NCBI RefSeq assembly: GCF_003011925.2
Contig: NZ_PXXU01000012.1
Coordinates: 1-64,000 of the forward strand
Length of the DNA: 64,000 nt
Direction: 5' to 3'
Source of the DNA: Nitrosomonas supralitoralis
GTDB taxonomy: Bacteria > Pseudomonadota > Gammaproteobacteria > Burkholderiales > Nitrosomonadaceae
Part shown: in pieces, positions 48,468 to 58,668 of the stretch
How the letters are laid out: every line of letters begins with the position of its first letter
Position numbering within the stretch: the stretch's first letter is position 1
Translations under genes and position numbers: made by a program
Notes under the pieces: model-generated
Seen by the model: only the letters and a program-made list of their open reading frames with translations
What the model was told of the DNA's origin: nothing
Database searches by the model: none

Positions 48468-49820
48468 TTAGCCAAGTGCTTGTTGCATGGCAGCAGCATA
48501 ATTCTGCAAATCCGAGTCAATCTTGGTTTCCGTCGCACAAACGAGTAGAGCATTACCCAATTCGGGATAATGTCCGTGCAGATTGTATCCTCCCAGGATG
48601 CCTCTCTGCTTCAATTTGTTCAGAACATCTGCAACAGGTTGGGACAATACTAGTGCAGCTTCGTGAAATATGGGCCCACTGAAAGCTCTTTTTACGCCAT
48701 CAATTTTCCCCAGTTGATCGACCAATTCCAACGTATTGGCGTGAGATTGTGCTGCCACCCTGCGCAATCCTTCCGGTCCTATTAATGACATAAAAATAGT
48801 GGCGGCAGTCACCATCAATCCTTGATTAGTACAAATATTGGATGTTGCTTTGGAGCGACGGATATGTTGTTCGCGCGCTTGTAAAGTCAACACAAACCCT
48901 TCTTTGCCATCCAAATCCGTAGTACGGCCAATGATACGCCCCGGCATCTGGCGCACTAATTCGTTCTTGCAGGCCATAAATCCAAAGTACGGGCCACCGC
49001 TGGACAATGGTATTCCAAGTGGCTGACCTTCACCGACAGCAATATCGGCACCTTTGCTACCCCACTCTCCCGGAGGAGTCAGTAATGCCAGTGCGGTTGG
49101 ATTGACGACACCGATAGCAAAAGCATTTTTACTGTGCGCCCAATCGGTCAATGCATCAACTTGTTCCAATACCCCAAAGAAATTGGGTTGCGGGATCACC
49201 AATGCGGCAAAGTCTTCACTGGCAAAATCGGATAACGATTTCGGATCAATTTGCCCAGATTGCGTATTAAACGGCATTTCAATCACTTCAATCTTTTGAT
49301 TACTGACAATAGCACGAACCACTTGCCGATATACCGGATGCACAGTTTTAGGAATCAAAATGCGGCGTGACGTTTTATGTGAACGAACCGCCATCAAAGC
49401 GGCCTCAGCCAAAGCAGTAGCACCGTCATACATGCTGGCGTTAGAGACATCCATGCCGGTCAGTGAAGCCATCATCGATTGATATTCATACAATAACTGC
49501 AGGGTTCCCTGACTGGCTTCCGCCTGGTAAGGTGTATAGGAAGAATAAAACTCACCGCGCGTGGTAATTTGCCACACCGCAGCGGGTATGTGATGCTCAT
49601 AAGCGCCCGCTCCAATGAAGTTTTGATAAAACCCATCCTGGGTGGCACGCTCCATCATCAGTCGAGAGATTTCCATCTCGCTGAGTCCGGGAGGAACGCC
49701 TGTTAGCTCGCCGCTGATTAATTCTTTTGGAATTTCATCAAAAAGCTCTTCAATTGTTTTCGCACCAATGCTAGCAAGCATTTCGGCAACATCTTCTTTG
49801 GTATGTGGAATAAACGGCAT
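48468..49820 (-). CDS. gcvPA: Glycine dehydrogenase (decarboxylating) subunit 1
   Basis: N-terminal half of the split P-protein, 450 residues. The family start [22 protein letters not shown] and the segments [23 protein letters not shown] and [21 protein letters not shown] are typical. It pairs with GcvPB as an alpha2beta2 enzyme and transfers the aminomethyl group to GcvH. It lies 75 bp downstream of gcvH. Confidence 0.96.
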   Translation of the reverse strand: MPFIPHTKEDVAEMLASIGAKTIEELFDEIPKELISGELTGVPPGLSEMEISRLMMERATQDGFYQNFIGAGAYEHHIPAAVWQITTRGEFYSSYTPYQAEASQGTLQLLYEYQSMMASLTGMDVSNASMYDGATALAEAALMAVRSHKTSRRILIPKTVHPVYRQVVRAIVSNQKIEVIEMPFNTQSGQIDPKSLSDFASEDFAALVIPQPNFFGVLEQVDALTDWAHSKNAFAIGVVNPTALALLTPPGEWGSKGADIAVGEGQPLGIPLSSGGPYFGFMACKNELVRQMPGRIIGRTTDLDGKEGFVLTLQAREQHIRRSKATSNICTNQGLMVTAATIFMSLIGPEGLRRVAAQSHANTLELVDQLGKIDGVKRAFSGPIFHEAALVLSQPVADVLNKLKQRGILGGYNLHGHYPELGNALLVCATETKIDSDLQNYAAAMQQALG

Positions 49821-49895
49821 GATTTATCTAAAAAACTTTAAGAAATAAGGCATTAAAATAGTCGAACAAAAACACATTTCGATTCCAGGATGATT

Positions 49896-50285
49896 TTAGT
49901 GATCTTCGTGCTCAACCAAGTCGGTATAAGCAGCTGCATCCAGTAATCCATCCAGTTCTGCCGTATTGCTCGGTTTTAATTTAAACAGCCAGGCAGAATA
50001 GGCATCTTCGTTTATTTTTCCCGGTTCGTCGATCAATGGAGAATTCACCGCAGTGACTTCACCTGAAATGGGCGAATACACATCTGCAGCTGCTTTAACT
50101 GATTCTGCAACTGCACATTCTTCTTTTTGTTTAAGGACCCGCCCTACTTCTGGCAATTCAATAAACACCATATCCCCAAGTAATTCCTGTGCATGATGGC
50201 TAATACCAACAGTCACAGTGCCGTCAGCTTCAGGTTTCACCCATTCATGAGATTTGCTATATTTTAAATTTGTTGGAATATTCAT
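49896..50285 (-). CDS. gcvH: Glycine cleavage system H protein
   Basis: Lipoyl-carrying shuttle protein, 129 residues. The lipoylated lysine is in [18 protein letters not shown]. The start is ATG 50285 ([16 protein letters not shown]), with TGGAG 8 nt upstream; a GTG three codons earlier overlaps the same Shine-Dalgarno and is unlikely. It follows gcvT by 50 bp. The C-terminus ends with DLVEHEDH. Confidence 0.96.
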   Translation of the reverse strand: MNIPTNLKYSKSHEWVKPEADGTVTVGISHHAQELLGDMVFIELPEVGRVLKQKEECAVAESVKAAADVYSPISGEVTAVNSPLIDEPGKINEDAYSAWLFKLKPSNTAELDGLLDAAAYTDLVEHEDH

Positions 50286-50335
50286 TGTTTTCACTCCAGA
50301 TTAAGGTAATGTAATATTTTCTAATTAATTGTTAG

Positions 50336-51427
50336 TTAAACCAATACTTTGCCATTTCGCACGAAGGGATATTTTACCACTTTGGCACGCAGCTTTTTAT
50401 CGCGCACCACGACATCGACTTCATCACCGATAGTTATTTGCACCGGTATGCGTGCCAGAGCAATTGATTGATTCATGGTAGGCGAGAATCCCCCACTGGT
50501 AATCTCACCCAGGTATTCAATGCCGTCTTTCTGTCCGACAACCTGCTGATGGCCTCGCAGCACTCCACGATCAACCAATACCAACCCAACCAGCTGTTGT
50601 GTCACGGCAGTACTCAACAATGCTTGTTTGCCAACGAAATCTCGTTCGCTTTTCAGATCGACCGTCCAAGCCAGACCCGATTCCAGCGGGTTCTTGGTTT
50701 CATCCATATCCTGACCGTATAAATTCATGCCGGCTTCCAGGCGTAACGTATCACGTGCTCCCAATCCGGCAGGAGCGACACCGGCAGCATGCAACGCTTT
50801 CCAGAATACTGGCGCATCCGCAGCGGGCAGAATGATCTCAAAGCCATCCTCGCCGGTATAGCCCGTACGCGCAATGAAATATTGATCAACTACTGCGGAT
50901 TGAAATTGCTTTAATTCTTCGGTTGCTGATTGGGAACCTGGGATGATTTGCCAGACTCTGGTGCGGGCATTCGGGCCTTGCACGGCAATCATGGCAAGTT
51001 CGCGTCTTGGTGTAATCTCTAATTTGGGCGCTAGTTCATCACGTTTTTTGAGCATCCAGGCGACATCTTTATCGGCTGTGCCAGCATTGACCACGATACG
51101 GAACCAGGTCTCGGACAGAAAATAAATGATCAGGTCATCAATGATTCCTGCTTGCGGAGTCAGCATGCAGGAATATAACGCCTTACCAGGAAGCGTCAAT
51201 TTATCAACATTGTTTGCCACCAGTCGACGTAAAAAATCGCGCACATTATCGCCTTTAATGTCAACTGACAACATATGTGAGACATCAAACATACCCGCAT
51301 CCTGGCGGACTTTGTGGTGTTCGTCTAACTGTGAGCCATAATGCAATGGCATATCCCAGCCACCAAAATCCACCATTTTGGCATTCATTTCGCGATGGGT
51401 TTGATTAAGGGGTGTCATTTTCAGCAC
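50336..51427 (-). CDS. gcvT: Aminomethyltransferase (glycine cleavage T protein)
   Basis: Transfers the methylene group to tetrahydrofolate. The 363-residue product begins with the T-protein hallmark [27 protein letters not shown] and contains the catalytic aspartate in the MFDVSHMLS region, plus [10 protein letters not shown]. The start is GTG 51427, preceded by GGGAG 8 nt upstream; the ATG three codons later (51418) lacks a ribosome-binding site. It is the first gene of the operon, directly after a glycine riboswitch and terminator. Confidence 0.95.
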   Translation of the reverse strand: MLKMTPLNQTHREMNAKMVDFGGWDMPLHYGSQLDEHHKVRQDAGMFDVSHMLSVDIKGDNVRDFLRRLVANNVDKLTLPGKALYSCMLTPQAGIIDDLIIYFLSETWFRIVVNAGTADKDVAWMLKKRDELAPKLEITPRRELAMIAVQGPNARTRVWQIIPGSQSATEELKQFQSAVVDQYFIARTGYTGEDGFEIILPAADAPVFWKALHAAGVAPAGLGARDTLRLEAGMNLYGQDMDETKNPLESGLAWTVDLKSERDFVGKQALLSTAVTQQLVGLVLVDRGVLRGHQQVVGQKDGIEYLGEITSGGFSPTMNQSIALARIPVQITIGDEVDVVVRDKKLRAKVVKYPFVRNGKVLV

Positions 51428-51445
51428 GGATTATTCTCCCGGAAA

Positions 51446-51472
51446 TAAAAAAAAGTCATCTCAGATGACTTC
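51446..51472 (-). terminator. Intrinsic terminator in the gcvT leader
   Basis: On the minus strand AAGTCATC-TGA-GATGACTT forms an 8-bp hairpin followed by a run of T (51447-51454). It lies between the glycine riboswitch and the gcvT ribosome-binding site, where a ligand-controlled terminator is expected. Glycine binding would favour read-through, by analogy with known gcvT-type riboswitches. Confidence 0.82.
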
Positions 51473-51690
51473 GTACCCCTCTGTCCTTTTTACCTGAGAG
51501 ATTTACAGATAGCATCTGTGTGCCCCTTCGGTGGCCAACGATAATTTTTTGGCGCTCTCCAGATTGCCCGTCACAAGCGGTTCTTAAGGAACAAGTCTGA
51601 CTTGACCATGCCTGAGCGATTCCGGGGGGGTTACGCCTTCGGCGGCGCTTCAATATAATTAGCGCGCTCTCCTGCTTGGACTTCAAATGG
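51473..51690 (-). ncRNA. Tandem glycine riboswitch (gcvT RNA element)
   Basis: On the minus strand the leader shows two successive glycine aptamers. The first has CAGGAGAGCGCGC, the arm GCCGCCGAAGGCGTAA and GGAATCGCTCAGGCA. The second has CTGGAGAGCGCC, the arm GGCCACCGAAGGGGCA, and CTCTCAGGTAAAAAGGACAGAGGGG at the end. The two repeated GGAGAGCG and CCGAAGG motifs, and their position before gcvT, identify the element. It lets glycine induce its own breakdown. A terminator immediately follows (51446-51472), so control is transcriptional. The upstream spacer to 51852 should hold the promoter. Confidence 0.93.
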
Positions 51691-51852
51691 CTGAGTGCGA
51701 ACTATACTCTAGTAACAGTGTTTTATACAAGCCATTCAAATAAATTTTGTTGTGGATTAATGCCAAACCATTACTCGAAGTAAGTAAATGAATTGAGGGG
51801 AACAATAAAAAATGCACCACATCCATTCAAAAGATACAATAATTATTTGATA

Positions 51853-52446
51853 TCAGTCTCTTGCAAATCTTACTCCAATAGTAGCATTCGAATCCGATGC
51901 GATCAATATAGCTGCAAAATGCTCGTCTATTTGAACCCATTGTCCATGACCGAATCTGACATTGGCCAGAGTAAGAGGGTCGCAAGCTCTTTCATCTTTC
52001 AGCGCTTCTGAAACATTCGTACAAACTAAACGATAAAGTTGTTGTGCCATATCGAGATCGGACTCAGGTATCGGCGCATCACGCGATGTGGGGCTTTTGA
52101 TCCGCCCGCCACTCATGCCTCGATAGTAGGTGATTTGACGAAATGCCGGACTTTCATCGATTTCCACACGAGAAATGGTACTCCGTCCTTTATCCGCATA
52201 CTCCTGCTTTGTATACAGCGATTCCTTAAGTTGCGTGTAATCTCGCGCCTGTAGAATGCCCGCAATCTTTTCCAGTGGCGTATTAATTGAAATCCCCTCA
52301 ATTTCAACCGTTTCTAAAGTTTGCTTTTCCGAACCGCCAGCCCATCCGTGCGATGCCGCAATACATAATAACGCGGCAATCCAAAACAACATGAAGCTTC
52401 GAATAAAACAACCCTGCCTTAAATTTTTCCATTTCATATCGTTCAT
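51853..52446 (-). CDS. Exported hypothetical protein in CopD-fusion operon
   Basis: 197 residues, not recognised. It has a short basic start then a signal peptide (about 17-36, ALLCIAASHGWAGG), so it is exported. The mature part has a helical N-terminal region with a repeated-looking Thr/Glu pattern and later a GQWVQIDEHFAAILIASD strand. Only two cysteines are in the mature protein (LVCTNVSEALKDERACD, 14 residues apart), possibly a disulfide. The start is ATG 52446 with AAGGAG 6 nt upstream. It begins 21 bp after the CopD-cytochrome fusion gene ends, so the two form an operon and may work together. Confidence 0.7.
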   Translation of the reverse strand: MNDMKWKNLRQGCFIRSFMLFWIAALLCIAASHGWAGGSEKQTLETVEIEGISINTPLEKIAGILQARDYTQLKESLYTKQEYADKGRSTISRVEIDESPAFRQITYYRGMSGGRIKSPTSRDAPIPESDLDMAQQLYRLVCTNVSEALKDERACDPLTLANVRFGHGQWVQIDEHFAAILIASDSNATIGVRFARD

Positions 52447-52467
52447 CTTAGGCTCCTTGTAAAAACA

Positions 52468-54489
52468 TTAATGCGCATGTTCACCTGGCGGTGGCATGAT
52501 TTCATCTTCCTGATTAAGCTGCTTCAATTGCAGTGTCAAAGCATCCAGATTTTGCCAACCGAATCCCTCGAATTGAACCACCCATCGCGCACGCAAGTAG
52601 CCGAAACGATCGGTAATAAATTCCATGTGTCCAGGAAACATCCCTTTGCCCGACAAATCTGGAACGGCTCTAACCCGCCGGTAGAGCCAATAAGTATCTT
52701 TGATCTCTGACCAGCCTTCTACAATCACAGGGAAATTTGCAATTTCAGCAACTTGCTCCAAATCCGATTGCTTCAGGTCATGAATTGGAACCGCCAGAAT
52801 CTCGGTATCAAGCGCCTTGATTCTGTCATAAGAGGCAGCCAATTGAAAAAAACGATCTTTCGATTGGGGCCATGAAAACAACACTAACAACACATTCTTT
52901 TGTAAACGAAAATCTTTTAAATTGCCACTAGAACCATCATCCGCTGAATAATTAAACACCGGCGATGCGATGACAGGCATCTGAGGTAAAATCATGCTTC
53001 CCAATAAGCGCGCATCAAAACCACGCGACAATGCATGGAGAAAATTAATCAAATCCCAGCGATCATCTTCGGATAAAGTTGTTGCATAACCCGGCATCTG
53101 CGTTCCCGGGATACCATGCGTTAGCAGATGAAAAACGTTACCTACGGTATATTTTGCCGTATGTTGCTGCGTCAATAGATCGGTAGGGTCACGTGCGTCG
53201 AGATCAGCAACAGGCTGTGTGCCTTTGCCTTGCGGACCATGACAGTTAGCGCAATTTTCTGCAAACAGCTTGGAACCATTAGCAATGGAAATCGCATCAA
53301 AAGGAACCGTCGATTTCAGATAAGTCTCTGGATAAGCTTTAATGGCCAAAGGCGGCAAAGCAATCGCCATCGAACTAATGCCCAGCAAACCTGGCACTAA
53401 AATCTTAACCATCCTGCTCCAGTGATTCTTTTTACCCAGCCAAATAGTACCCAATGCAATGAAAAACAACCCAAACCCAGACCATACCATTTCCTGCACA
53501 TACGGCTCATCCCACGTTGCGTTGATCGAAAAACGAAACGGATAAGGCCAGTTTTCAATCATCGTATGCTTGGCAGGCAGCGTATTGGCCAAAACGGTTG
53601 CAAGCAGCACCAGCAATAATGCCAAAAAGAATTCGATACCGATCCAATGTTTTAAATGTTTGGCACTGCGATTATTTAGTTCAGAATCATTCTTAGAAAG
53701 CATGGGAAGCCATCGATATCGTGCTTGATATGCAATCACCAGAATGATCGCCAAAACACTCAACTTGGCGAGTAACAACCAACCGTAAGTACTGGCAACC
53801 AGGGTATGATAAAAAGTTTCAACCAGGCGATCGGTCACAATCAGACCGCTTATGGCTAGTAACAGTATCACAGGCAATGCAGCAGCAGAGAATTTTTTCA
53901 GATAATTTGCAGTTGTCAAACTCTGCGCTTTATCGGATTCCTTGTGATTGCTGTATAAAATAAAAAGAACAGCCGGTAACGCGCCGAACCAAGCACCTGC
54001 CAGCAATATATGCAACGCATACGGAGCAATCGCAGCAAATGACATCTCATCCGCACTGGAATGGCTCATCAGCGTACCCGCTACCAAAGGCAGCGAAGCG
54101 GCAACAGCCCATAAAAAATAATGCCATCGCTCCCGCTTACCACGTCTGAAATAAAGAATAAAAATCAATAATACGCTTGCCAGTAGCGTACGAGCCACCC
54201 AAATATAACCAATCTGTGTTTTCAGCACGATTTCCATCCAGGCTGATGGGTTCCATACGTTAGCAGCAACTCCTGTTGCTTCACCCGTCGTGGTGGACAG
54301 AATGCCAATCAACCCAAGCAAAACGACACCAGCCATCCATGGAAAACATTTTTCCAGTCGAGCAATCCACGTGGCTTCAACTAATGTTTTCTGTTGACCA
54401 ATAATTACCAGAAAAACACAACTTCCAAATAAGATTAAATTGGCAGTCAACTGTGACCACCGTGCTAATGCAGCAAAGGTTTCAATCAT
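52468..54489 (-). CDS. CopD-cytochrome c-Sco/thioredoxin-like fusion protein
   Basis: 673-residue three-part membrane protein. Residues about 10-305 and on to 375 form a CopD-type copper-resistance membrane domain with about nine helices. A mono-heme cytochrome c domain follows, with CxxCH in ENCANCHGPQGKG (C413, C416, H417) and a Met ligand in TQMPGY. The last about 150 residues resemble a Sco/thioredoxin-like domain, but the usual CxxxC copper site is missing; that position reads LFSWPQSKDRFF. The tail is GEHAH. Copper import or electron transfer to periplasmic oxidases is inferred from domains; the fusion order suggests a dedicated redox role. The ATG at 54489 is unambiguous. Confidence 0.82.
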   Translation of the reverse strand: MIETFAALARWSQLTANLILFGSCVFLVIIGQQKTLVEATWIARLEKCFPWMAGVVLLGLIGILSTTTGEATGVAANVWNPSAWMEIVLKTQIGYIWVARTLLASVLLIFILYFRRGKRERWHYFLWAVAASLPLVAGTLMSHSSADEMSFAAIAPYALHILLAGAWFGALPAVLFILYSNHKESDKAQSLTTANYLKKFSAAALPVILLLAISGLIVTDRLVETFYHTLVASTYGWLLLAKLSVLAIILVIAYQARYRWLPMLSKNDSELNNRSAKHLKHWIGIEFFLALLLVLLATVLANTLPAKHTMIENWPYPFRFSINATWDEPYVQEMVWSGFGLFFIALGTIWLGKKNHWSRMVKILVPGLLGISSMAIALPPLAIKAYPETYLKSTVPFDAISIANGSKLFAENCANCHGPQGKGTQPVADLDARDPTDLLTQQHTAKYTVGNVFHLLTHGIPGTQMPGYATTLSEDDRWDLINFLHALSRGFDARLLGSMILPQMPVIASPVFNYSADDGSSGNLKDFRLQKNVLLVLFSWPQSKDRFFQLAASYDRIKALDTEILAVPIHDLKQSDLEQVAEIANFPVIVEGWSEIKDTYWLYRRVRAVPDLSGKGMFPGHMEFITDRFGYLRARWVVQFEGFGWQNLDALTLQLKQLNQEDEIMPPPGEHAH

Positions 54490-55252
54490 GGCTTTACAAT
54501 AGGAACATTCAGATTATTGTGATAATAATACCAGCGAAATAGTTTGTAACAGGAACAAGTCGGCCAGCCGGTAACCGAAGATTCTGAGTTGAGAAAAAAT
54601 TGTTTAAACATTCTACCCCGAGTTCAAGGATATTCAAGTCTGCTCATTGGGCGCTTTAGCAGAAAGCGCTTTTATTACGTTTCGCAAGAGCTTTGACCAG
54701 AATATGTCACTGAACTGAGATTGGAACATCACAAATTCCTCTTACGAATAGTGTGTCACACCGCAGCAATTGTCTGAATAATGCCACGATTATGATACAC
54801 AAACAGAGCAGCAGTGGATAATCGACTTGCTGTATCAAATTGATGATTACACAAAGAAAACAATGATAAATTTAGCAGGCGAATTTTGCTTGTATTGTGC
54901 TATTGCTAGTTAGATTGTAGAAAAAGCTGAGAGATAACAAGTAAGGCTTGTCACCGCTGATTTTTGGAACCAGACTCTCTCATTCAATTCAGAGCAAAAA
55001 CCTTGACTTAAAGAAATAGAAACGATTTATTTTGCTTCTAATGTACGCTACCGCGCAGACTGCAATTGGTTGGCAGATTAATATATTAACCCAATTAAGG
55101 AATCGGGGAATCTTTGCCAAGTTTGCAGAGTGTTTAAAAAAGGCATTGAAGCTGTCAGCCCATGACGAATATCAGTATATTATGATAATTGCTATTGATG
55201 TAGTATGAATGGAAGGATAGTTATTTAATAACAATTAATAGGAGATTTGATC
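54490..55252. other. Intergenic region with an unsupported short reading frame
   Basis: About 760 bp between the CopD fusion and the BON lipoprotein. It holds a 55-codon plus-strand frame at 55041-55208 (MYATAQTAIGWQINILTQLR...) that ends 45 bp before the BON gene, without a ribosome-binding site. No RNA gene, repeat or inverted repeat was recognised in the remaining AT-rich sequence. The BON promoter should lie in its last part. Confidence 0.35.
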
Positions 55253-55567
55253 ATGAAATATTTTATGAAATTATTTTTTGCTTCTTTTTTGGCTTTCACC
55301 TTGGTAACCGCCATGGGATGCGCATCAACGCAGAGTCGCGAGGGAACGGGTGAATATTTCGATGACACCGTCATTACCGCTAAAGTAAAAGCCGCCATAC
55401 TGAATGAACCAACGCTGAAAGCTACTGAAATCAATGTAGAAACTTTCAAAGGCGTCGTTCAATTAAGCGGATTTGTAAGTTCCTCAGCCAGTATTAACAA
55501 AGCAGTGGAAGTAGCGCGAAGTGTTGGCGGCGTTAAGTCTGTGAAAAACAGCCTGCATCTCAAATAA
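55253..55567 (+). CDS. BON-domain lipoprotein (OsmY-like)
   Basis: 104-residue periplasmic/envelope lipoprotein. The start is ATG 55253, with AGGAG 8 nt upstream. Signal peptide with a lipobox-like end (VTAMGC), Cys at residue 22. A single BON domain follows (about 35-104: DDTVITAKVKAAILNEP ... VQLSGFVSSSASINKAVEVARSVGGVKSVKN), a phospholipid-associated fold seen in OsmY and DolP-type stress proteins. It stands alone; 149 bp separate it from the next gene. Role in envelope stress is inferred from the family. Confidence 0.9.
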   Translation: MKYFMKLFFASFLAFTLVTAMGCASTQSREGTGEYFDDTVITAKVKAAILNEPTLKATEINVETFKGVVQLSGFVSSSASINKAVEVARSVGGVKSVKNSLHLK

Positions 55568-55716
55568 GACGCAAAGCTTTTACCATAGTTTTCACTGATG
55601 CCTAAGTTACTAATGACGCTATTATTTCAATAATGTAATGACAACATAGCAAGTCATTCGTGAATGAATACAATCATTCACGATTGCTTCTGTGTCTATT
55701 CAGGAGGCACATTGCA

Positions 55717-56766
55717 ATGTTAATCAAAGGAATATTTTTGTTCCTGGTTCTGCTACTTTCTATGCCAATAAGTGCCTTGAATAATGAGCTGGTACCTAAG
55801 AATGAAGCATTAGCGATACAACAGATCTCACAGATCGTTGAGGAAACTATTCGAACTGAAGCCAAGAATAATGGCTCTGCTCACCGGGATGTCCACTTTA
55901 AAGCTCATGGCTGTGTGAAAGCGGAATTCAGTATCCTCACTCTACCTGATGCGCTAAGCGTTGGAATCTTCGCTGAAGCACGCAAGTATCCTGCCTGGAT
56001 CCGTTATTCCAATGCCTCCGGGAAAGTGCAGGATGATTCGATCGGCGATGGTCGTGGAATGGCCATTAAACTCATGGGTGTTAAATCCAGCCAATCCGGC
56101 ACACAAGATTTCGTGATGATCAACCATCCGGTATTTTTCGTTAAAAATGCAGCAGATTATATTGAATTTCAAAAAACAGTTGCGCAGGATGCCGCTTACA
56201 AATTCTTTTTCCCTGGTTTTAATCCATTGAATTTCCGCCTACAGGAACTTGCGATTGCCATCGCAATCCGCAGCAGGAAAGTTGACAATCCGCTGGATAC
56301 TCAGTATTGGAGCACAACGCCTTACCGCATGGGTGATACTGCCATAAAATTTTCTGCACGTCCTTGCGCCAAGGCCATTCATTCTTCATCTGCCGAGACC
56401 ACTTCTCCTAATTTTTTGCGTAGCAATATGCAAAAACAACTGAGCGACAATGATGCATGTTTTGATTTCATGGTGCAATTACGTACCAAACCATTAGAAA
56501 TGCCCATCGAAGACCCCACCATCGAATGGAACGAACAAGATTCCTCCTTTATTCCTGTAGCAAAAATCACCATTCCAGCACAAACGTTCGATACGCCCGA
56601 ACAACAGAAATTCTGCGAAGATCTATCTTTCACTCCCTGGCACGCCGTGCTTGATCATCAACCGCTGGGAGGAATTAATCGAGTGCGAAAAGCAGTGTAC
56701 GAAACTTCTTCGCGTGTTCGCCATGAACTCAATGGTATCGAACGACATGAGCCGACTGGTTTTTAG
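55717..56766 (+). CDS. Catalase-like (KatE/SrpA-type) exported protein
   Basis: 349-residue protein of the catalase-related fold. The start is ATG 55717, since AGGAGG lies 9 nt upstream; a longer GTG-initiated frame has none. An N-terminal hydrophobic leader (about 3-20, ending ISA) predicts export. The distal-His region reads HRDVHFKAHGCVKAEF, followed by RKYPAWIRYSNASGK and GRGMAIKLMGV, as in SrpA-type catalases. A C-terminal FTPWHAVLDHQPLGGINRVRKAVYE and Y-S-RRH-like end matches. Heme binding and peroxidase activity are inferred, since the family is diverse and shorter than true catalases. Confidence 0.82.
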   Translation: MLIKGIFLFLVLLLSMPISALNNELVPKNEALAIQQISQIVEETIRTEAKNNGSAHRDVHFKAHGCVKAEFSILTLPDALSVGIFAEARKYPAWIRYSNASGKVQDDSIGDGRGMAIKLMGVKSSQSGTQDFVMINHPVFFVKNAADYIEFQKTVAQDAAYKFFFPGFNPLNFRLQELAIAIAIRSRKVDNPLDTQYWSTTPYRMGDTAIKFSARPCAKAIHSSSAETTSPNFLRSNMQKQLSDNDACFDFMVQLRTKPLEMPIEDPTIEWNEQDSSFIPVAKITIPAQTFDTPEQQKFCEDLSFTPWHAVLDHQPLGGINRVRKAVYETSSRVRHELNGIERHEPTGF

Positions 56767-57213
56767 CCGGTATAGATTGTTAAGGACTGATTAGGATAGG
56801 TTTCGTTTTTCGACACGACACAAAGCAATATAAGCGTGCTTGATCAGCTCAAAACCATAGAGATGTCAAATCTTTGCGATTAAAATGACACAAGTCATGT
56901 CTCGGACTCATAACAGAAACATCCATGCTTACGACAAGTCTGTCCGTATGCATACGCACGCCTAACCACTAATCTCCAGTTGATTCGGAATGATAAAATT
57001 CCAGATAAATCTCTATTTTCGTAATATTCAGAAAATTGATCGGGCAAGATTGCTTTGGCGCAATTGACGAGTAAATACTGAAATTGTACAGCACTAAACA
57101 ACTTACAAAACACGAAGGCTTTCGGCGTTATAATGAATTTATTTGCATGTGAATTCAAATCTAAAAATATCGGGTTTAGCTACGACGTCGTCAACTGCAC
57201 AAGGGAGCACAAG

Positions 57214-58545
57214 ATGCCATCTATTATTTCGCCAAACCAACTCAGATTTCTGATCAATCGATTGCATGAACGCCTCTGGGTGAAGCCGTTGCTGGCTTGC
57301 CTGCTGTCGATCTCTGCAGCTCTCGCCGCCAAACTCGCAGACGGCACTGAGCTGGGATCAATCCTTCCTGCAATTAAACCCGAACCTGTTGAAACCATGC
57401 TTTCCATTATGGCCGCAAGCATGCTGGTCATTGCCACTTTCGCAGTGACCTCCATGGTGTCAGCCTATGCCTCGGCAAGCAATTCTGCAACACCGCGTGC
57501 TTTCAGTCTGGTTATCAGTGATGATGGATCACAAAATGCGCTATCGACATTCATTGGCGCCTTTATTTACAGCATCGTAGCGTTGACGGCGATGAAGAAT
57601 GGTTATTTTGGGGCGGCAGGACGTTTTACACTCTTTGTTCTCACATCAATAGCGTTTGGCGTTGTGATTCTGACGCTGGTGCGCTGGGTGGACAGCATCG
57701 CTCGTCTTGGTCGCGTTGGAACGACCATCACCAAGGTTGAGCAAGCAACCGTCAGAGCTTTGCTGCAACGCAAGCAAACGCCAACTCTGCACGGAATACC
57801 GATAGTGTCACAAGCCCATGGATGGGCGATATTCGCGCCAAGTGTAGGTTACGTGCAACACATCGATTTTGCTGCACTTCAGGCATGGGCGGAAAAGACT
57901 GACGGCGGGGTCGAGATTGCAGCTTTGCCAGGCACATTTGCAGCTCCCGGTCGGGCCTTGGCATACATAAGAACCCGCTCAGGGGAAATACCGGCGAGTG
58001 ACTGCGAGCAGGTGGTTCAGTCGTTTCAAATCGGCAATGACCGATTATTCGACGAAGATCCGCGATTCGGCCTTGTGGTCTTGTCGGAGATTGCCTGCCG
58101 CGCGTTGTCACCCGCGGTCAATGATCCAGGTACAGCTATTAATATTATCGGAACCTTGGTTCGGCTCTTTGTTTTGTGGAATGAGTCTCCAAAAAGTGAG
58201 AGCGAAGATAAAACTGCTCCCAAGTATAGTCGCGTGGAAGTGCCTCAGATCTTAGTGCGAGACATGTTCGATGACGCCTTCACGGGAATCGCTCGTGACG
58301 GCGCCGGCATGGTGGAGGTAATGGTTCGGCTGCAAAAGGCGCTTCAATCCCTGGCTTTGATTGGCGATGCGCCAATGAAGGAAGCTGCCAAACATCACGG
58401 ACGGCTGGCTTTGGAACGTGCACGACTCGCAATGAATTTGGCGCAAGATTTAGCGGTCGTGCGTAATGCCGCTACTTTTGCAAAGACGGATGCATCTTCG
58501 AAGAATTCCCGAGATTTATCCATTGATGTACCTCATGATTATTGA
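57214..58545 (+). CDS. DUF2254 family membrane protein
   Basis: 443 residues from ATG 57214, chosen because GGGAG lies 6 nt upstream; a longer frame to 57133 has no support. Membrane helices lie at about 22-40, 58-80, 108-128 and 139-160, with a long cytoplasmic or periplasmic C-terminal part. The segments FAVTSMVSAYASASNSATPRAF and LSEIACRALSPAVNDPGTAINII are the DUF2254 hallmarks. No function is known. Its codon use seems more GC-rich than neighbours, so it may have been acquired, though I could not compute this. Confidence 0.85.
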   Translation: MPSIISPNQLRFLINRLHERLWVKPLLACLLSISAALAAKLADGTELGSILPAIKPEPVETMLSIMAASMLVIATFAVTSMVSAYASASNSATPRAFSLVISDDGSQNALSTFIGAFIYSIVALTAMKNGYFGAAGRFTLFVLTSIAFGVVILTLVRWVDSIARLGRVGTTITKVEQATVRALLQRKQTPTLHGIPIVSQAHGWAIFAPSVGYVQHIDFAALQAWAEKTDGGVEIAALPGTFAAPGRALAYIRTRSGEIPASDCEQVVQSFQIGNDRLFDEDPRFGLVVLSEIACRALSPAVNDPGTAINIIGTLVRLFVLWNESPKSESEDKTAPKYSRVEVPQILVRDMFDDAFTGIARDGAGMVEVMVRLQKALQSLALIGDAPMKEAAKHHGRLALERARLAMNLAQDLAVVRNAATFAKTDASSKNSRDLSIDVPHDY

Positions 58546-58668
58546 TGGTATGACAGCATTGCTTAATAGCTCATGGTATCACTCATTAGTCTTTTAAAAA
58601 TGACAAGCACAGCAATGCAAAACTTGTCATCTATGATTTTTAATACTTGCGGATTCTGAGAGACACCA

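Noticed and set aside
51456-51686. 76-codon minus-strand reading frame upstream of gcvT
   Set aside because: It lies entirely inside the glycine riboswitch and terminator; its composition follows the RNA structure.
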